DNA of 64,000 nucleotides from Bifidobacterium tissieri (GTDB lineage: Bacteria > Actinomycetota > Actinomycetes > Actinomycetales > Bifidobacteriaceae). Of this stretch, positions 10,211 to 20,106 are shown one piece after another (the first letter of the stretch is position 1; each line of letters opens with the position of its first letter). Location: the NCBI RefSeq assembly GCF_002259645.1, contig NZ_MWWV01000003.1:288695-352694 (forward strand), read 5' to 3'. The translations under genes were made by a program, and so were the position numbers. The notes under the pieces are model-generated. The model was not told the DNA's origin and made no database searches. It worked only from the letters and a program-made list of their open reading frames with translations.

Positions 10211-11185
10211 TTAGTGCAGCAGGGCGGTTTCCATGGCGGGATAGCCGAGATCGATGGCCGTGGCGATATGCGCGGCGATGAGGGATGAGATCACGGAGAG
10301 ATCATGGATTTCCGTGTCGGTGCGGGTCGCTGTGCTGTCCGACGATGATGACGAGCTGGCGCTCGCCGTGTTCGATTCCGTCGCGTTCGTACCGTTCGTT
10401 GCACTTACTGCGTCAAGCTGTTCCAACGCGCAGTTCATTTCCACAATCGCCGCGGTGGGCGCCTTGAGACCGTTGGTCGGATCGGTTGTTTCGTCGGGAT
10501 TGGCGATCAGTGAATCCACCGCATAGATCTTCTGCCGGGGATCGGATTCCTGCTTGACGACGGTGGCCAGCACCTGCGCGTTCGATTTGTGCTGATCGCT
10601 GAGATGGTACAACGTGGCGTCCGCGTTGTGACGGGAGGCGAGGATCTCGAACGCGAATCCGGCACGATCTTCGGCCAACGACAGCGCGGCGGCGGTCGTG
10701 GCATCCACATGCATCGTCAGATCGTCATCCACGGATGCCGATGATGAGGAGACGACACTGGTGATTCCGGTGCGATCGGTCAATGCGCGCGCGGCATCGT
10801 CGGCCAGAGCGCTACGCACGGTGCCCTCCGCGAATCGTTGCGGGCATTCCACCGCGGCCGTATGCCAACGTGACTGCGCGTCAACGGCCGAGAACAGACG
10901 AAGATACGACGGCAACGCCGACTGGTACCGTTCCAGATCGCCGAACCCGAGAGACAATGCGCGCTCGCATGCACTGAGATCGGATTCGTCCGTCCCGCGT
11001 CCGCTGATGCCGGGCACCGCTGCAGCGGCGGGGGAGGCGGGGATGCCAAGCAGACTTACGCAGCACAGCAGCGATACGAATGACATGAACACCGTGATGA
11101 TCGCCGTGCGGCGACTCCGTACGCCGCGCCCGTCGTTGCGATCAACCCCGTTTCTGAATTCGCCGTGGGCGCATAGTGTCTGCAT
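10211..11185 (-). CDS. Unrecognised exported or membrane-anchored protein
   Basis: I do not recognise this 324-residue protein. After a basic N-terminus, one hydrophobic stretch (about residues 27-58, with VFMSFVSLLCCVSLLGI) runs into an Ala-rich AxA-type site, suggesting Sec export or membrane anchoring. The rest is mostly helical, with a Ser/Thr-rich low-complexity stretch near residues 265-285. Mycobacteria carry a ferritin-like DUF4439 protein beside nusA, and the helical segment SLAEDRAGFAFEILASR could be a distant relative; this is a guess. It is divergent from nusA. No Shine-Dalgarno sequence precedes the ATG at 11185, so the start is uncertain (ATG at 11086 is an alternative). Confidence 0.6.
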   Translation of the reverse strand: MQTLCAHGEFRNGVDRNDGRGVRSRRTAIITVFMSFVSLLCCVSLLGIPASPAAAAVPGISGRGTDESDLSACERALSLGFGDLERYQSALPSYLRLFSAVDAQSRWHTAAVECPQRFAEGTVRSALADDAARALTDRTGITSVVSSSSASVDDDLTMHVDATTAAALSLAEDRAGFAFEILASRHNADATLYHLSDQHKSNAQVLATVVKQESDPRQKIYAVDSLIANPDETTDPTNGLKAPTAAIVEMNCALEQLDAVSATNGTNATESNTASASSSSSSDSTATRTDTEIHDLSVISSLIAAHIATAIDLGYPAMETALLH

Positions 11186-11264
11186 GAAACGTTACACTAA
11201 TAGCCGTTGCAGACCATTTCGCGGGCAGGGTGCCCGCTATAACTTCATATGGGAGGTCTTGGGC

Positions 11265-12293
11265 ATGGAATTGGACTTGGCAGGAATGCATCAGCTCGCT
11301 GCTGAGCAGGGAATAGATGCCGAGACTCTGGATAACGCACTGGCAGAAGCTCTGCGTCTCGCTTACCTGAAAACCCCTCATGCGGCGAAGCACGCCCGCG
11401 TGGAACTCGACGCCCGCGCCGGATCGTTCACGGTCTGGGCCCAGGACGAGATTCCTCAGGAACCCACGGAAGACAACCCCCATCCCGCTCCCCAGCTGGG
11501 TGAGGAGTACGACGACACCCCCCGCGATTTCGGCCGTCTTGCCGCCGCGACCGCTCGTCAGGTCATTACCCAGCTGTTCCGCCGTGCCGCCGACGAGAAG
11601 GTGTTCGGTGCGTTCTCCGGACAGAAGGGCAATCTGATCACCGGCATCGTGCAGCAGGACGCAAAGGATCCGGCCAACGTGCATGTGGCCGTGGGTGACG
11701 TGGAGGCGATCCTGCCCCGTCGTGAACAGGTGCCGGGCGAGCGCTACCGTCACGGTGAGCGTCTGCGCGTGTACGTGGTGAACGTGGCTCGTGGACTTAA
11801 GGGACCGGAGATCATCGTGTCCCGCTCCCACCCGGAGCTGGTCCGTCGTCTGTTCGAGCGTGAGGTTCCGGAGCTGGCCAGCGGCGCGGTGTCGATCATG
11901 TCGATCGCGCGTGAGGCCGGTGCCCGTACCAAGATCGCGGTGCGCGCCAACGCGCAGGGTGTGAATCCGAAGGGCGCGCTGATCGGCCCCGGCGGTTCCC
12001 GTGTTCGTGCGGTGATGGAGAACCTGGGCCAGGAGAAGATCGATATCGTCGACTGGTCGTCGGATCCGGCGCAGTTCGTCGCCGCGGCACTGTCTCCGGC
12101 ACACGCCACCGAGGTGCAGGTCGTGAGTGAGAAGAACAAGACGGCGATCGCGTTCATTCATGATGATCAGCTGTCGCTGGCGATCGGCAAGGAAGGCCAG
12201 AACGCTCGTCTTGCCGCCAAGCTCACCGGCTGGAAGATCGGTATCGAGTCCGAGGAGTCCCGCGCCAAGAAGGCCGAGCAGGACCAGCACTGA
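11265..12293 (+). CDS. nusA: Transcription termination/antitermination factor NusA
   Basis: NusA binds RNA polymerase and nascent RNA and modulates pausing, termination and antitermination. The ATG at 11265 is preceded by GGGAGG at 11251-11256; the open frame reaches far upstream but only this start gives a NusA N-terminus. The 342-residue product has the polymerase-binding domain, an S1 domain (about 130-200), and two KH domains with the GPGGSRVRAV and AIGKEGQNARLAAKL loops. It lacks the acidic repeats of proteobacterial NusA, as usual in actinobacteria. No rimP precedes it here. Confidence 0.96.
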   Translation: MELDLAGMHQLAAEQGIDAETLDNALAEALRLAYLKTPHAAKHARVELDARAGSFTVWAQDEIPQEPTEDNPHPAPQLGEEYDDTPRDFGRLAAATARQVITQLFRRAADEKVFGAFSGQKGNLITGIVQQDAKDPANVHVAVGDVEAILPRREQVPGERYRHGERLRVYVVNVARGLKGPEIIVSRSHPELVRRLFEREVPELASGAVSIMSIAREAGARTKIAVRANAQGVNPKGALIGPGGSRVRAVMENLGQEKIDIVDWSSDPAQFVAAALSPAHATEVQVVSEKNKTAIAFIHDDQLSLAIGKEGQNARLAAKLTGWKIGIESEESRAKKAEQDQH

Positions 12294-12667
12294 TCGAATG
12301 ACGATCGAGCGCGGTCGAATGATCGGGAATGGGTTTCCCGGAACTGGTGTTCAGGACTGATTGCTTCTGATTGCTTCAGGACTGATCGATCGCGATGACC
12401 GTGCGTATGGGATCGGGTGACCGCTGCAATCAGACGGTGTCCGGTCCCATCCGCATACACGACACATCGGCGTTTTTCGCCGCCGTTGCAATCCATAGGG
12501 CTGAGTATGCTTGCAGCGGTAACTGAACCAGAGGGTGCAGTATGCCTTCTTTCAGCAAAGAACGAGGTAACACAACCATGGTCGCACGATGAGACAGGAC
12601 ATGTTCACCATCAGTGATCATTGATCGCGCGAAACACCATATGCGCGGTCGGGAATAGGAGATATTG
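12294..12667 (+). other. Gene-free gap between nusA and infB
   Basis: I find no convincing gene in these 374 bases. The small ylxR gene that often sits here in other bacteria is not present. An imperfect inverted repeat (GTGCGTATGGGAT near 12401 against ATCCGCATACAC near 12449) is the only structure I noticed. Infrequent short frames are unsupported by ribosome-binding sites. Confidence 0.5.
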
Positions 12668-15607
12668 GTGCCCAAAGCACGCGTATATGAATTAGCCAAG
12701 CAGTTTGGTGTTGACAGCAAGACAGTCCTTGACAAGCTCAAGGAAATGGACGAGTTCGTGAAGTCGGCCTCGTCTACCGTGGAAGCGCCTGTGGTGCGCA
12801 AACTCAAGGCTGCGTTCCAGCCTTCCGGAGAGAAGTCCGATAAGACGTCGGCCAAGCCTCATGCCAAGCCGACCCCGAAGCCGATGGCGAAGAAGCCGGC
12901 CCGTTCCGGCGAAGAACGTCCCGCCACCCCCCATCCCGCCCCGCGTGCGACCGCCAAGCCTGCGGTTCCGCATGCTCCGTCGGCGTCCGCCGCTCCGAAA
13001 CCTCACGCAGCGAGTCCGGCTCCGTCGCCGTCGCCGCGTTCCGCTGGACACGCGCCGACCCCCGGTGATCATCGCGGTGGTGCCCGTCCCCGTCCGCAGG
13101 GCGGTCGTGGCGCTGCTCCGCATCCCGGCGATCGTCGTGGCGGTTCCCAGCACTCCCAGCAGAATCATGGCGGCCGCCCGCAGCAGGGACGTCCGCAGAA
13201 CCCGCGTGGTCCGCGTCCCCATGGCGGCGCGCAGCCGGGCGGCAGCACCGGTGCCGGCGAGCAGCGTTCCTCGGCTCCTACTCCGGGTCCTCGTCCGGGC
13301 AACAATCCGTTCAGCCGCAAGCAGGGCATGAGTGTGCCCACTCCGGGTGATATCCCGCGTCCGCATCCGATGGCCCGCCCCACGGTGAACAGCAACCGTC
13401 GTGGCGGTCGTCCCGGTCAGGGCGGCGGCAGGCCCACTCCGGGCGGTCGTCCTCGCGGCGGTCAGGGCAGGCCGAACCAGTGGGGTCACAGCCGTCCCGG
13501 TCAGGGTGCCGGCAATGGCACCCCGCGTCCGGGTGGCAGCCGTTTCGGCGGTGGCGCTCCGCGTCCGGGTGGCAGCCGTTTCGGCGGTGGCGCTCCGCGT
13601 CCGGGTGCCGGTAACGGTACTCCGACCAATGGTCCTCAGCAGGGTGGCGGTCGCGGCGGCCGCGGCGGTCGCGGTGGTGCCGCAGGCGCCTTCGGTCGTC
13701 AGGGCAGCCGTTCCTCCAAGGCACGTAAGGCACGTCGCGCAAGGCGGCATGAGTTCGAGGAGATGAAGGCACCCGTCATCGGCGGCGTGCGCATCCCCTC
13801 CGGCAACGGACAGACCATCAAGCTGCGTCAGGGTGCCTCCCTGTCTGACCTCGCCGAGAAGATCAACGTCAATGCGGCCTCGCTGGTCACCGTGCTGTTC
13901 CATCTGGGTGAGATGGCCACGGCCACGCAGTCGCTCGACGAGTCCACGTTCCAGATTCTGGGCGAAGAGATCGGCTGGAACATCAAGATCGTCTCCGCCG
14001 AGGAAGAGGACAAGGAGCTGCTGCAGCAGTTCGACATCGACCTCGACGAGGAAGAGCTGCAGGACGACAAGGACCTCAAGCCCCGTCCGCCGGTGGTCAC
14101 CGTCATGGGCCACGTCGATCACGGTAAGACCCGACTGCTCGATACGATCCGCAAGACCAACGTCATCGCTGGCGAGGCCGGTGGCATCACGCAGCGCATC
14201 GGTGCCTACCAGGTGTCCGTGGACCTGAACGGCGAGCACCGCAAGCTCACCTTCCTCGATACCCCTGGCCACGAGGCGTTCACCGCCATGCGTGCCCGTG
14301 GTGCCGAGCTCACCGACGTCGCGATCCTCGTGGTCGCCGCCGATGATGGTGTGATGCCGCAGACCGTGGAGGCCATCAACCACGCGCAGGCGGCCAACGT
14401 GCCGATCGTCGTGGCTGTGAACAAGATCGATAAGCCGGGTGCCAACCCCGAGAAGGTGCGCGGTCAGCTCACCGAGTTCGGTCTGGTGCCGGAGGAGTAC
14501 GGCGGCGACACCATGTTCGTCGACATCTCCGCCAAGCAGAACATCAACGTGGACAAGCTTCTCGAAGCCGTGCTGCTCACGGCCGACGCCACGCTGGACC
14601 TGCGTGCCAACCCGGATATGGACGCCCGCGGTGCCACCGTGGAAGCCCGACTCGACAAGGGTCGCGGTGCCGTGGCCACCGTGCTCGTGCAGCAGGGTAC
14701 GCTCCACGTGGGCGACGCCATCGTGGCCGGCACCTCGTACGGCCGCGTCCGCGCCATGCTCGATGAGAACGGCAAGCAGATGAAGGAAGCCGCGCCCTCC
14801 ACTCCGGTGCAGGTGCTCGGTCTCACCTCCGTGCCGACCGCCGGCGACCTGTTCCTGGTCGCGCCGGACGATCGCACTGCCCGTCAGATCGCCGAGAAGC
14901 GTCAGGCCACCGAGCGCGCCGCCCAGCTGGCCAAGCGCCGCAAGGTCGTCTCGCTTGAGAGCCTCAAGGAGCAGTTCGCCAAGTCCGAGATCGACATGCT
15001 CAACATCGTCATCAAGGGCGATTCCTCCGGTTCCGTGGAGGCGCTGGAAGACTCCCTGATGAAGATCGAGGTGTCCGACGAGGTCGGCATCCAGGTCATC
15101 CACCGCGGTGTGGGTGCCATCACGCAGAACGATGTGAACCTGGCTACGGTCGACAAGGCCGTGATCATCGGCTTCAACGTGCGTCCGAACCGTCAGGTGG
15201 CCGACCTTGCCGAGCGCGAGGGTGTGGAGATCAAGTACTACTCGATCATCTACAAGGCCATCGAGGATGTGGAAGCATCCCTCAAGGGCATGCTCAAGCC
15301 GGAATACGAAGAGGTCGTCACCTCCCACTCCGAGATCCGCGAGATCTTCCGTTCCTCCAAGTTCGGCAACATCGCCGGCGTCATGGTGCAGGACGGCGAG
15401 GTCAAGCGCGGTACGAAGTGCCGTATTCTGCGCAACGGCGTGGCCACGGTCAACGATCTGGAGATCTCCTCGCTGCGTCGTTTCAAGGACGACGTCACTT
15501 CCGTCAAGGAAGGCTACGAGGCCGGTATCAACCTGGGCGACTTCAACGACATCCAGGAAGGCGATATCATCGAGACCTTCGAGATGCGCGAGATCGCACG
15601 CCAGTAG
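12668..15607 (+). CDS. infB: Translation initiation factor IF-2
   Basis: IF-2 is the GTPase that brings fMet-tRNA to the 30S subunit and drives subunit joining. At 979 residues it is the long actinobacterial form. Residues 1-55 are the IF2-N helical domain. About 60-360 form a Pro/Gly/Arg-rich, presumably disordered linker with exact internal repeats ([13 protein letters not shown] twice). A second IF2-N domain follows, then the G domain with [12 protein letters not shown] (P-loop), DTPGHEAF and NKID. The C-terminal IF2-C1/C2 domains close the protein. GTG at 12668 is 5 bases from AGGAGA; the adjacent TTG at 12665 is less likely. Confidence 0.97.
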   Translation: MPKARVYELAKQFGVDSKTVLDKLKEMDEFVKSASSTVEAPVVRKLKAAFQPSGEKSDKTSAKPHAKPTPKPMAKKPARSGEERPATPHPAPRATAKPAVPHAPSASAAPKPHAASPAPSPSPRSAGHAPTPGDHRGGARPRPQGGRGAAPHPGDRRGGSQHSQQNHGGRPQQGRPQNPRGPRPHGGAQPGGSTGAGEQRSSAPTPGPRPGNNPFSRKQGMSVPTPGDIPRPHPMARPTVNSNRRGGRPGQGGGRPTPGGRPRGGQGRPNQWGHSRPGQGAGNGTPRPGGSRFGGGAPRPGGSRFGGGAPRPGAGNGTPTNGPQQGGGRGGRGGRGGAAGAFGRQGSRSSKARKARRARRHEFEEMKAPVIGGVRIPSGNGQTIKLRQGASLSDLAEKINVNAASLVTVLFHLGEMATATQSLDESTFQILGEEIGWNIKIVSAEEEDKELLQQFDIDLDEEELQDDKDLKPRPPVVTVMGHVDHGKTRLLDTIRKTNVIAGEAGGITQRIGAYQVSVDLNGEHRKLTFLDTPGHEAFTAMRARGAELTDVAILVVAADDGVMPQTVEAINHAQAANVPIVVAVNKIDKPGANPEKVRGQLTEFGLVPEEYGGDTMFVDISAKQNINVDKLLEAVLLTADATLDLRANPDMDARGATVEARLDKGRGAVATVLVQQGTLHVGDAIVAGTSYGRVRAMLDENGKQMKEAAPSTPVQVLGLTSVPTAGDLFLVAPDDRTARQIAEKRQATERAAQLAKRRKVVSLESLKEQFAKSEIDMLNIVIKGDSSGSVEALEDSLMKIEVSDEVGIQVIHRGVGAITQNDVNLATVDKAVIIGFNVRPNRQVADLAEREGVEIKYYSIIYKAIEDVEASLKGMLKPEYEEVVTSHSEIREIFRSSKFGNIAGVMVQDGEVKRGTKCRILRNGVATVNDLEISSLRRFKDDVTSVKEGYEAGINLGDFNDIQEGDIIETFEMREIARQ

Positions 15608-15624
15608 GCCAGCAGTGTTTCACA

Positions 15625-15647
15625 GGCTCCCCCTCGCAGGGGGAGCC
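15625..15647 (+). terminator. Perfect hairpin after infB
   Basis: GGCTCCCCC pairs with GGGGGAGCC over 9 bp with a 5-nt loop, 18 bases after the infB stop. No T-run follows, so it may be a processing or Rho-dependent site. Confidence 0.5.
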
Positions 15648-15746
15648 GTCCCGCGAACGTGATCCAACATGATCCAAGCAGTGCGGTGACGTCGGTCCGG
15701 CATCACCGCACACGTTTGTTTCCGGATTCGAATCGTTCGCATGAAC

Positions 15747-15778
15747 AGCTCCCCTCCGCAGGGGAGCTCATTTTATCT
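15747..15778 (+). terminator. Second hairpin before rbfA
   Basis: AGCTCCCC (15747-15754) pairs with GGGGAGCT (15761-15768) and is followed by CATTTTATCT. It ends about 40 bases before rbfA. The stem resembles the hairpin 120 bases upstream, so the two look like copies of one module. Confidence 0.55.
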
Positions 15779-15808
15779 GTTCATCCTGTTGACAAAGAAA
15801 GGGACATT

Positions 15809-16357
15809 ATGTCCGGAACCAATCCTCGCGCAGTACGCATCGCGGGACTGATCAAGCGCGTGGTCGCTCAGTCCCTCGAGCGTGAGCTGCACGATCCCCG
15901 CCTCGCGGGCGTCACCATCACCGACGTGCGTGTGACCAACGATATGCAGATCGCACGCATCTTCTGGACCCAGCTGGGCGACGACGGCAAGGAGAAGGGC
16001 CAGCGTCGCCGCGCCGCCCAGGCGCTCAATCAGGCCAAGGGCCGTCTGCGTTCCCATGTGGGTCACAAGGCCGGTCTGCGCCTCACCCCCGTACTGGAAT
16101 TCAAGTACGATGACGTGCCGTCCGAGGCCACCGAGATCGAGGACATCCTCACCGTTGCGCTGAAGCGCGACGCCGAACTCGCCAAGGCACGTGAAACTGC
16201 GCAGTACGCCGGCGATGCCGATCCGTACCGTCATGACGAGCCGAAGAACGACGATTTCGATGACACGGACGACATCGACGCCGACGACACCGATACGGAC
16301 GGTACTGACGAGTCCAACGACGAGACTCCCGAGGCCGACGCCCATTTCATGGCCTGA
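15809..16357 (+). CDS. rbfA: 30S ribosome-binding factor RbfA
   Basis: RbfA binds late 30S precursors and helps process the 16S 5' end. The ATG at 15809 follows AAAGAAAGGGAC and gives a standard N-terminus, NPRAVRIAGLIKRVVAQSLE. The KH-like core includes DPRLAGVTITDVRVTNDMQ. At 182 residues it is longer than usual because of a strongly acidic Asp/Thr tail (DDTDDIDADDTDTDGTDE, from about residue 145). It lies between infB and truB in the conserved order. Confidence 0.95.
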   Translation: MSGTNPRAVRIAGLIKRVVAQSLERELHDPRLAGVTITDVRVTNDMQIARIFWTQLGDDGKEKGQRRRAAQALNQAKGRLRSHVGHKAGLRLTPVLEFKYDDVPSEATEIEDILTVALKRDAELAKARETAQYAGDADPYRHDEPKNDDFDDTDDIDADDTDTDGTDESNDETPEADAHFMA

Positions 16358-16373
16358 TGTCATGGCCTGAGTA

Positions 16374-16455
16374 GGAGCAACACCGAACCGGCTCCCCGTG
16401 ATCATCGGACTCGGAATGATCACGCAATCGCGGGGAGCCGGTTCGGTGTTGCTCC
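16374..16455. repeat. 25-bp perfect inverted repeat between rbfA and truB
   Basis: The 25-base arm at 16374-16398, beginning GGAGCAACACCGAACC, is perfectly complementary to 16431-16455. Inside the 32-nt loop a further 7-bp palindrome (TGATCAT at 16399-16405 with ATGATCA at 16416-16422) extends the structure. There is no T-run after it. Confidence 0.9.
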
Positions 16456-16551
16456 ATACGGTCGCATGACGACCGTTGCAGACCGCAACGGCAATACGCA
16501 ATACGGCAACATACTGCAATACACTGCACTTTATAAACAAAAGGACTGATA

Positions 16552-17730
16552 GTGGCATCGCGTTCTCCGAAAGCGCCGGACGTCTCCGGCATCCTCGTGA
16601 TCGACAAACCGCAGGGGGTGACCAGCCATGACGTGGTCGCCGCAGTACGTGGCGCCCTGCACATGCGTCGTGTGGGCCATGCCGGCACACTCGATCCGAT
16701 GGCCACCGGCGTGCTGATCGTCGGATTCGGATATGCCACGCGACTGCTCAACTACATCGTGGGCGCGGACAAGACCTACGAGGCCACGATCCGCCTCGGC
16801 CAGCGCACCACCACCGACGACGCCGACGGCGATATCCTCCCGTGGGGGAGTGCCCCCGCCGATGCTCATGATCTGACTGCCGCATCGGATTCCGTGCCGT
16901 CGCAGGAGGACGTTGCCGCGCGATTGCGCGCACTGACGCGGGACGACGTCGAGCGAATGATCGCCGAACGATTCCTCGGTCGCATCGAACAGGTGCCCAG
17001 CACGTTCTCCGCCATCAAGATCCACGGTCAGCGCGCCTACGATCTGGCTCGGGAAGGCAAGGACGTGGAGCTCGAGGCACGGCCCGTCACCATCCACGCC
17101 TTCACCGTGCTTGATTGTGATATTCCAGGCAGTGCGAATACGGACAGTGTGAATACAGGCAGCGTGAACGACGATGCAGTCGCGTACGGCCCGCATCTTG
17201 ATCTTGCCGTGCGTGTCACCTGTTCGTCCGGTACATATATCCGCGCGTTGGCCCGTGATCTTGGTCGTGTGCTCGGCGTCGGTGGGCACCTGACCCGTCT
17301 GCGTCGCGTCAGGGTCGGCTCCTTCGACGTCACGGCATCGAATGTGGTCACGGCTCACACTGAAAACCGTACCTTCACCAATCGCGATGGCGAGACGGTC
17401 ACCCGTGCCAAGGCGATCCTCGACGTGCCGAACGATCAGGCAACGACGGTCGTCGATGATCGTCGCACCGCATTGCTCACCAGGGTGATCGGCATGCCGC
17501 AGGCCGCACGACTGACCCTACCGCATCTGGACATCACCGACGATGAGGCGAAGGAACTGCGATTCGGACGCCGTATCGATCATGTGGTCGCAGAGCCCAC
17601 GGCGGCCATCGCAGGGAACGATCTCGTCGCCATCGTGGAACGGGCCAACTCTCGTCAGTCCAAGCCGTCCGTCGTGTTCCCCGCGGCGTCTGCGGAAGCG
17701 GTGACAGCGGCTGCCGAGCCGTTATCGTAA
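16552..17730 (+). CDS. truB: tRNA pseudouridine(55) synthase TruB
   Basis: TruB makes pseudouridine 55 in the T loop of tRNAs. The 392-residue protein begins after AAAGGA with GTG at 16552. Motif I is GILVIDKPQGVTSHDVV; the catalytic Asp lies in HAGTLDPMATGVLIVGFGYATR; motif RCSSGTYIRAL-type appears as VTCSSGTYIRALARDLG. There is a small insertion with a short repeat (SANTDSVNTGSVND, about residues 188-205). The C-terminal PUA-like part is present. ribF follows. Confidence 0.95.
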   Translation: MASRSPKAPDVSGILVIDKPQGVTSHDVVAAVRGALHMRRVGHAGTLDPMATGVLIVGFGYATRLLNYIVGADKTYEATIRLGQRTTTDDADGDILPWGSAPADAHDLTAASDSVPSQEDVAARLRALTRDDVERMIAERFLGRIEQVPSTFSAIKIHGQRAYDLAREGKDVELEARPVTIHAFTVLDCDIPGSANTDSVNTGSVNDDAVAYGPHLDLAVRVTCSSGTYIRALARDLGRVLGVGGHLTRLRRVRVGSFDVTASNVVTAHTENRTFTNRDGETVTRAKAILDVPNDQATTVVDDRRTALLTRVIGMPQAARLTLPHLDITDDEAKELRFGRRIDHVVAEPTAAIAGNDLVAIVERANSRQSKPSVVFPAASAEAVTAAAEPLS

Positions 17731-17838
17731 GCTGGAACATCGGAAACAGGACGCGTGTGAAACACGCAGCGTGAAATGTGCCACGTGAAACCGCAATGTC
17801 GGGCGCGAGGCAATTATGGCAATACGGAACGAGGAACC

Positions 17839-19002
17839 ATGAAGATCACCACACTGATCCCCGACACCGAAGGCGTGCTGGCTTGGCCGCCGTTCGGACA
17901 GAACAAGCGATCCATCGTGGCCGTCGGCAGCTTCGACGGCGTGCATAAGGGTCATCAGGCGGTGCTCAGGCGCACGGTCGATCTGGCCAAGAGCTATGGT
18001 GCCATCTCCGTGGCCATCGTGTTCGATCCGCGCCCGTCCGTCGTGCATGACTATGCGGCGGCGCACGACGGTCAGGAACTGCCCAACGATCAGGAATATC
18101 CGGATCCCGAAGCCCTCACCGGCATCGATCGTCGTCTCAGGCTCATCGAGGAGACCGGCATCGAACACGCGCTCGTGGTGCGGTACACACTCGAGTTTGG
18201 TTCCAAGTCGTACCAGTACTTCCTCGGTCAGATGGTCGGCAAGATCGGTCTGCACACGCTGGTCATGGGCAAGGATGGTCGTATGGGCGCCGGTCGCGCC
18301 GGCGATGTGAAGGCCATCGATTCGATCGCACAGGCCACGCGCATGTTCCAGGTGGATGTGGTCGACGACCGCGGTCCCGGCGAGGTGCGCATCCCGCTGA
18401 ACGATTCCCCCGAAGCCGCCAAGGCACTGATCCGTGTGAACGATCCCGACTCCGGACTGACCAAGGCCGAACGACGTGCTCTGAGCAAGAAGACGCCGAA
18501 CCGTCTGGTGCGCGCGTGGAGTTCGTCGTATGTGCGATTCCTGCTGTCGCAGGGCGAAGTAAGGGCGGCGTCCGAGATTCTGGGCCGTCCGCATGCCGTG
18601 GAAGGCGTGGTAGTCGGAGGCAAGCAGCGTGGACGCACGCTCGGATTTCCCACCGCGAACGTGGCCAAGGACGTGCACGGCACCATGCCCGCCGACGGTG
18701 TGTATGCCGGATGGCTGATCGACACCGATCCGCAGACGGGCGAGGAGCACCGGTACGCGTCCGCCATCTCCATCGGCACCAAGGTGACGTTCGGCGAGCC
18801 CGAGGCGCGTGTGCTCGAGGCGTACGCGATCGCCCCGGTCGATGCCGACGGCAACGCGCAGTGGCTTGATCTGTACGATCACACCGTGCGCACCGAATTC
18901 GTGGAGTTCCTGCGCCCGCAGATCCACTTCGACTCCGCCGAGGCGCTGGTCGAGGAGCTCAAGCGCAACGTGGAGCAGACCAAGGCCATCTGCGCCTGCT
19001 AG
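17839..19002 (+). CDS. ribF: Bifunctional riboflavin kinase / FAD synthetase
   Basis: RibF phosphorylates riboflavin to FMN and adenylates FMN to FAD. The 387-residue protein has the N-terminal nucleotidyltransferase domain (VAVGSFDGVHKGHQAVL, with the HxGH-like motif; later SSSYVRFLLSQGEV). The C-terminal flavokinase domain starts VEGVVVGGKQRGRTLGFPTA. The ATG at 17839 is preceded by AACGAGGAACC. The insertion LSKKTPNRLVRAW falls between the domains. A palindromic operator-like site begins 15 bases after the stop. Confidence 0.95.
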   Translation: MKITTLIPDTEGVLAWPPFGQNKRSIVAVGSFDGVHKGHQAVLRRTVDLAKSYGAISVAIVFDPRPSVVHDYAAAHDGQELPNDQEYPDPEALTGIDRRLRLIEETGIEHALVVRYTLEFGSKSYQYFLGQMVGKIGLHTLVMGKDGRMGAGRAGDVKAIDSIAQATRMFQVDVVDDRGPGEVRIPLNDSPEAAKALIRVNDPDSGLTKAERRALSKKTPNRLVRAWSSSYVRFLLSQGEVRAASEILGRPHAVEGVVVGGKQRGRTLGFPTANVAKDVHGTMPADGVYAGWLIDTDPQTGEEHRYASAISIGTKVTFGEPEARVLEAYAIAPVDADGNAQWLDLYDHTVRTEFVEFLRPQIHFDSAEALVEELKRNVEQTKAICAC

Positions 19003-19016
19003 TGTGAGTCCTGCTG

Positions 19017-19037
19017 TTAGTGTGAGCCTCACACTAA
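19017..19037. promoter_or_regulatory. Operator-like palindrome, copy 1
   Basis: TTAGTGTGA-GCC-TCACACTAA is a perfect 9-3-9 inverted repeat. A half copy, CTAGTGTGAG, overlaps the ribF stop codon at 18999-19008. The same half-sites make up the palindrome at 19081. The spacing and symmetry are typical of a dimeric helix-turn-helix repressor site; no regulator gene is adjacent. Confidence 0.7.
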
Positions 19038-19067
19038 CGTTCAGGTCTCCAAAACGTTGAAATTCCA

Positions 19068-19111
19068 ACACCCGCCTTTTTTAGTGTGATCACACTAAGG
19101 AGGGCGGGTGT
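19068..19111. terminator. Hairpin enclosing the second operator-like palindrome
   Basis: ACACCCGCC (19068-19076) pairs with GGCGGGTGT (19103-19111). It encloses a T6 run and the palindrome at 19081-19098, so the two can stack in one structure. It could end the ribF transcript, although the T-run is inside the loop and not after the stem. Confidence 0.5.
19081..19098. promoter_or_regulatory. Operator-like palindrome, copy 2
   Basis: TTAGTGTGATCACACTAA is a perfect 18-bp palindrome made of the same half-sites as copy 1 but with no spacer. It lies 127 bases upstream of the SDR start at 19225 and is probably involved in its control. Confidence 0.7.
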
Positions 19112-19224
19112 ACGGTATCCGGACGATGCCCGGTATTCGGTACTGTGGTAGGGGATACGGGTTGCCCGACCGACGGTGTGGTATTGCGGACGACTGCAAT
19201 CCGGGAAAGAGAAGAGATCTTGCC

Positions 19225-20106
19225 ATGAAGAACAAGAACATCATCGTCGTCACCGGTGCGTCGAGTGGTATGGGACGAGAATTCACCCATCAGATCGCAT
19301 ACTGGGCGTCGGTCGGCAGGGTGGCGGCCGACGAGATCTGGGTGATCGCACGACGAATTGAGCGACTCGAAACGTTGAAGAACGCAGTGCCGATTCCGGT
19401 TCGTCCGTTGGCGCTGGACCTGACGAATCCCGACGACATCGACGCCTATCGGCAACTGCTCGTCGAGGAGCGGCCGAATATCACGATTCTTGCCAACTGC
19501 GCCGGAATCGGTCGCATGGACCATTTCGAAGAGGTGCCATTGCGCGCACATCTGAACATGGTCGATCTCAACATCAAGGCGCCGATCGCCATCACCACGC
19601 ACAGTCTGCCATATATGCGCGCCGGTGCCCGCGTGATGAACCTGTGCTCGATCAGCGGATTCCTGCCCTGTCCGTACATCAACGTGTATGCGGCCACCAA
19701 GGCATTCATGGTCAGCTGGTCGCGTGCGCTCGGTCGCGAACTCGCCCATCGAGGCATCAGGGTCACTGCGGCCTGCCCGTACTGGGTGCGCACCGAGTTC
19801 ATCGACCGGGCGCAGGGGAACGGCGGCCGTGGCGGCAAACGCGGCGGTCGAAGCGGCGATCAACGTGGTGGAGCACAGCGACCCGCCTTCACCAACTTCT
19901 TTGGCATCATGGACGCGGATGCCGTGGTCCGTCGCATCATCGCCGACCTGTTCCACGGCAGATCGCTGTCGCTGCCGGGACTGCCAGCCAAGGTCATTTT
20001 CGCGGCATCCAAACTGCTGCCCGTCCGCACGCTCATGTGGGCGCAATTGCAGTTGCAGCATCTCGACGGATCGCCGATCCATCATTCCGATGTTCCGACC
20101 TCGTGA
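19225..20106 (+). CDS. Short-chain dehydrogenase/reductase (SDR)
   Basis: A classical SDR of 293 residues. The NAD(P) motif is TGASSGMG (about residues 10-17), followed by the NCAGIG segment, a catalytic Ser in CSISGFLPCP and the YAATK active-site pair. A Gly/Arg-rich insertion (NGGRGGKRGGRSGDQRGG) near residues 200-220 is unusual and may be a flexible loop. The C-terminus is hydrophobic. The substrate cannot be told from sequence. The ATG at 19225 puts the Rossmann motif at the usual distance; an upstream frame reaches 19108 but overlaps the hairpin. It stands alone behind the two palindromes. Confidence 0.85.
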   Translation: MKNKNIIVVTGASSGMGREFTHQIAYWASVGRVAADEIWVIARRIERLETLKNAVPIPVRPLALDLTNPDDIDAYRQLLVEERPNITILANCAGIGRMDHFEEVPLRAHLNMVDLNIKAPIAITTHSLPYMRAGARVMNLCSISGFLPCPYINVYAATKAFMVSWSRALGRELAHRGIRVTAACPYWVRTEFIDRAQGNGGRGGKRGGRSGDQRGGAQRPAFTNFFGIMDADAVVRRIIADLFHGRSLSLPGLPAKVIFAASKLLPVRTLMWAQLQLQHLDGSPIHHSDVPTS

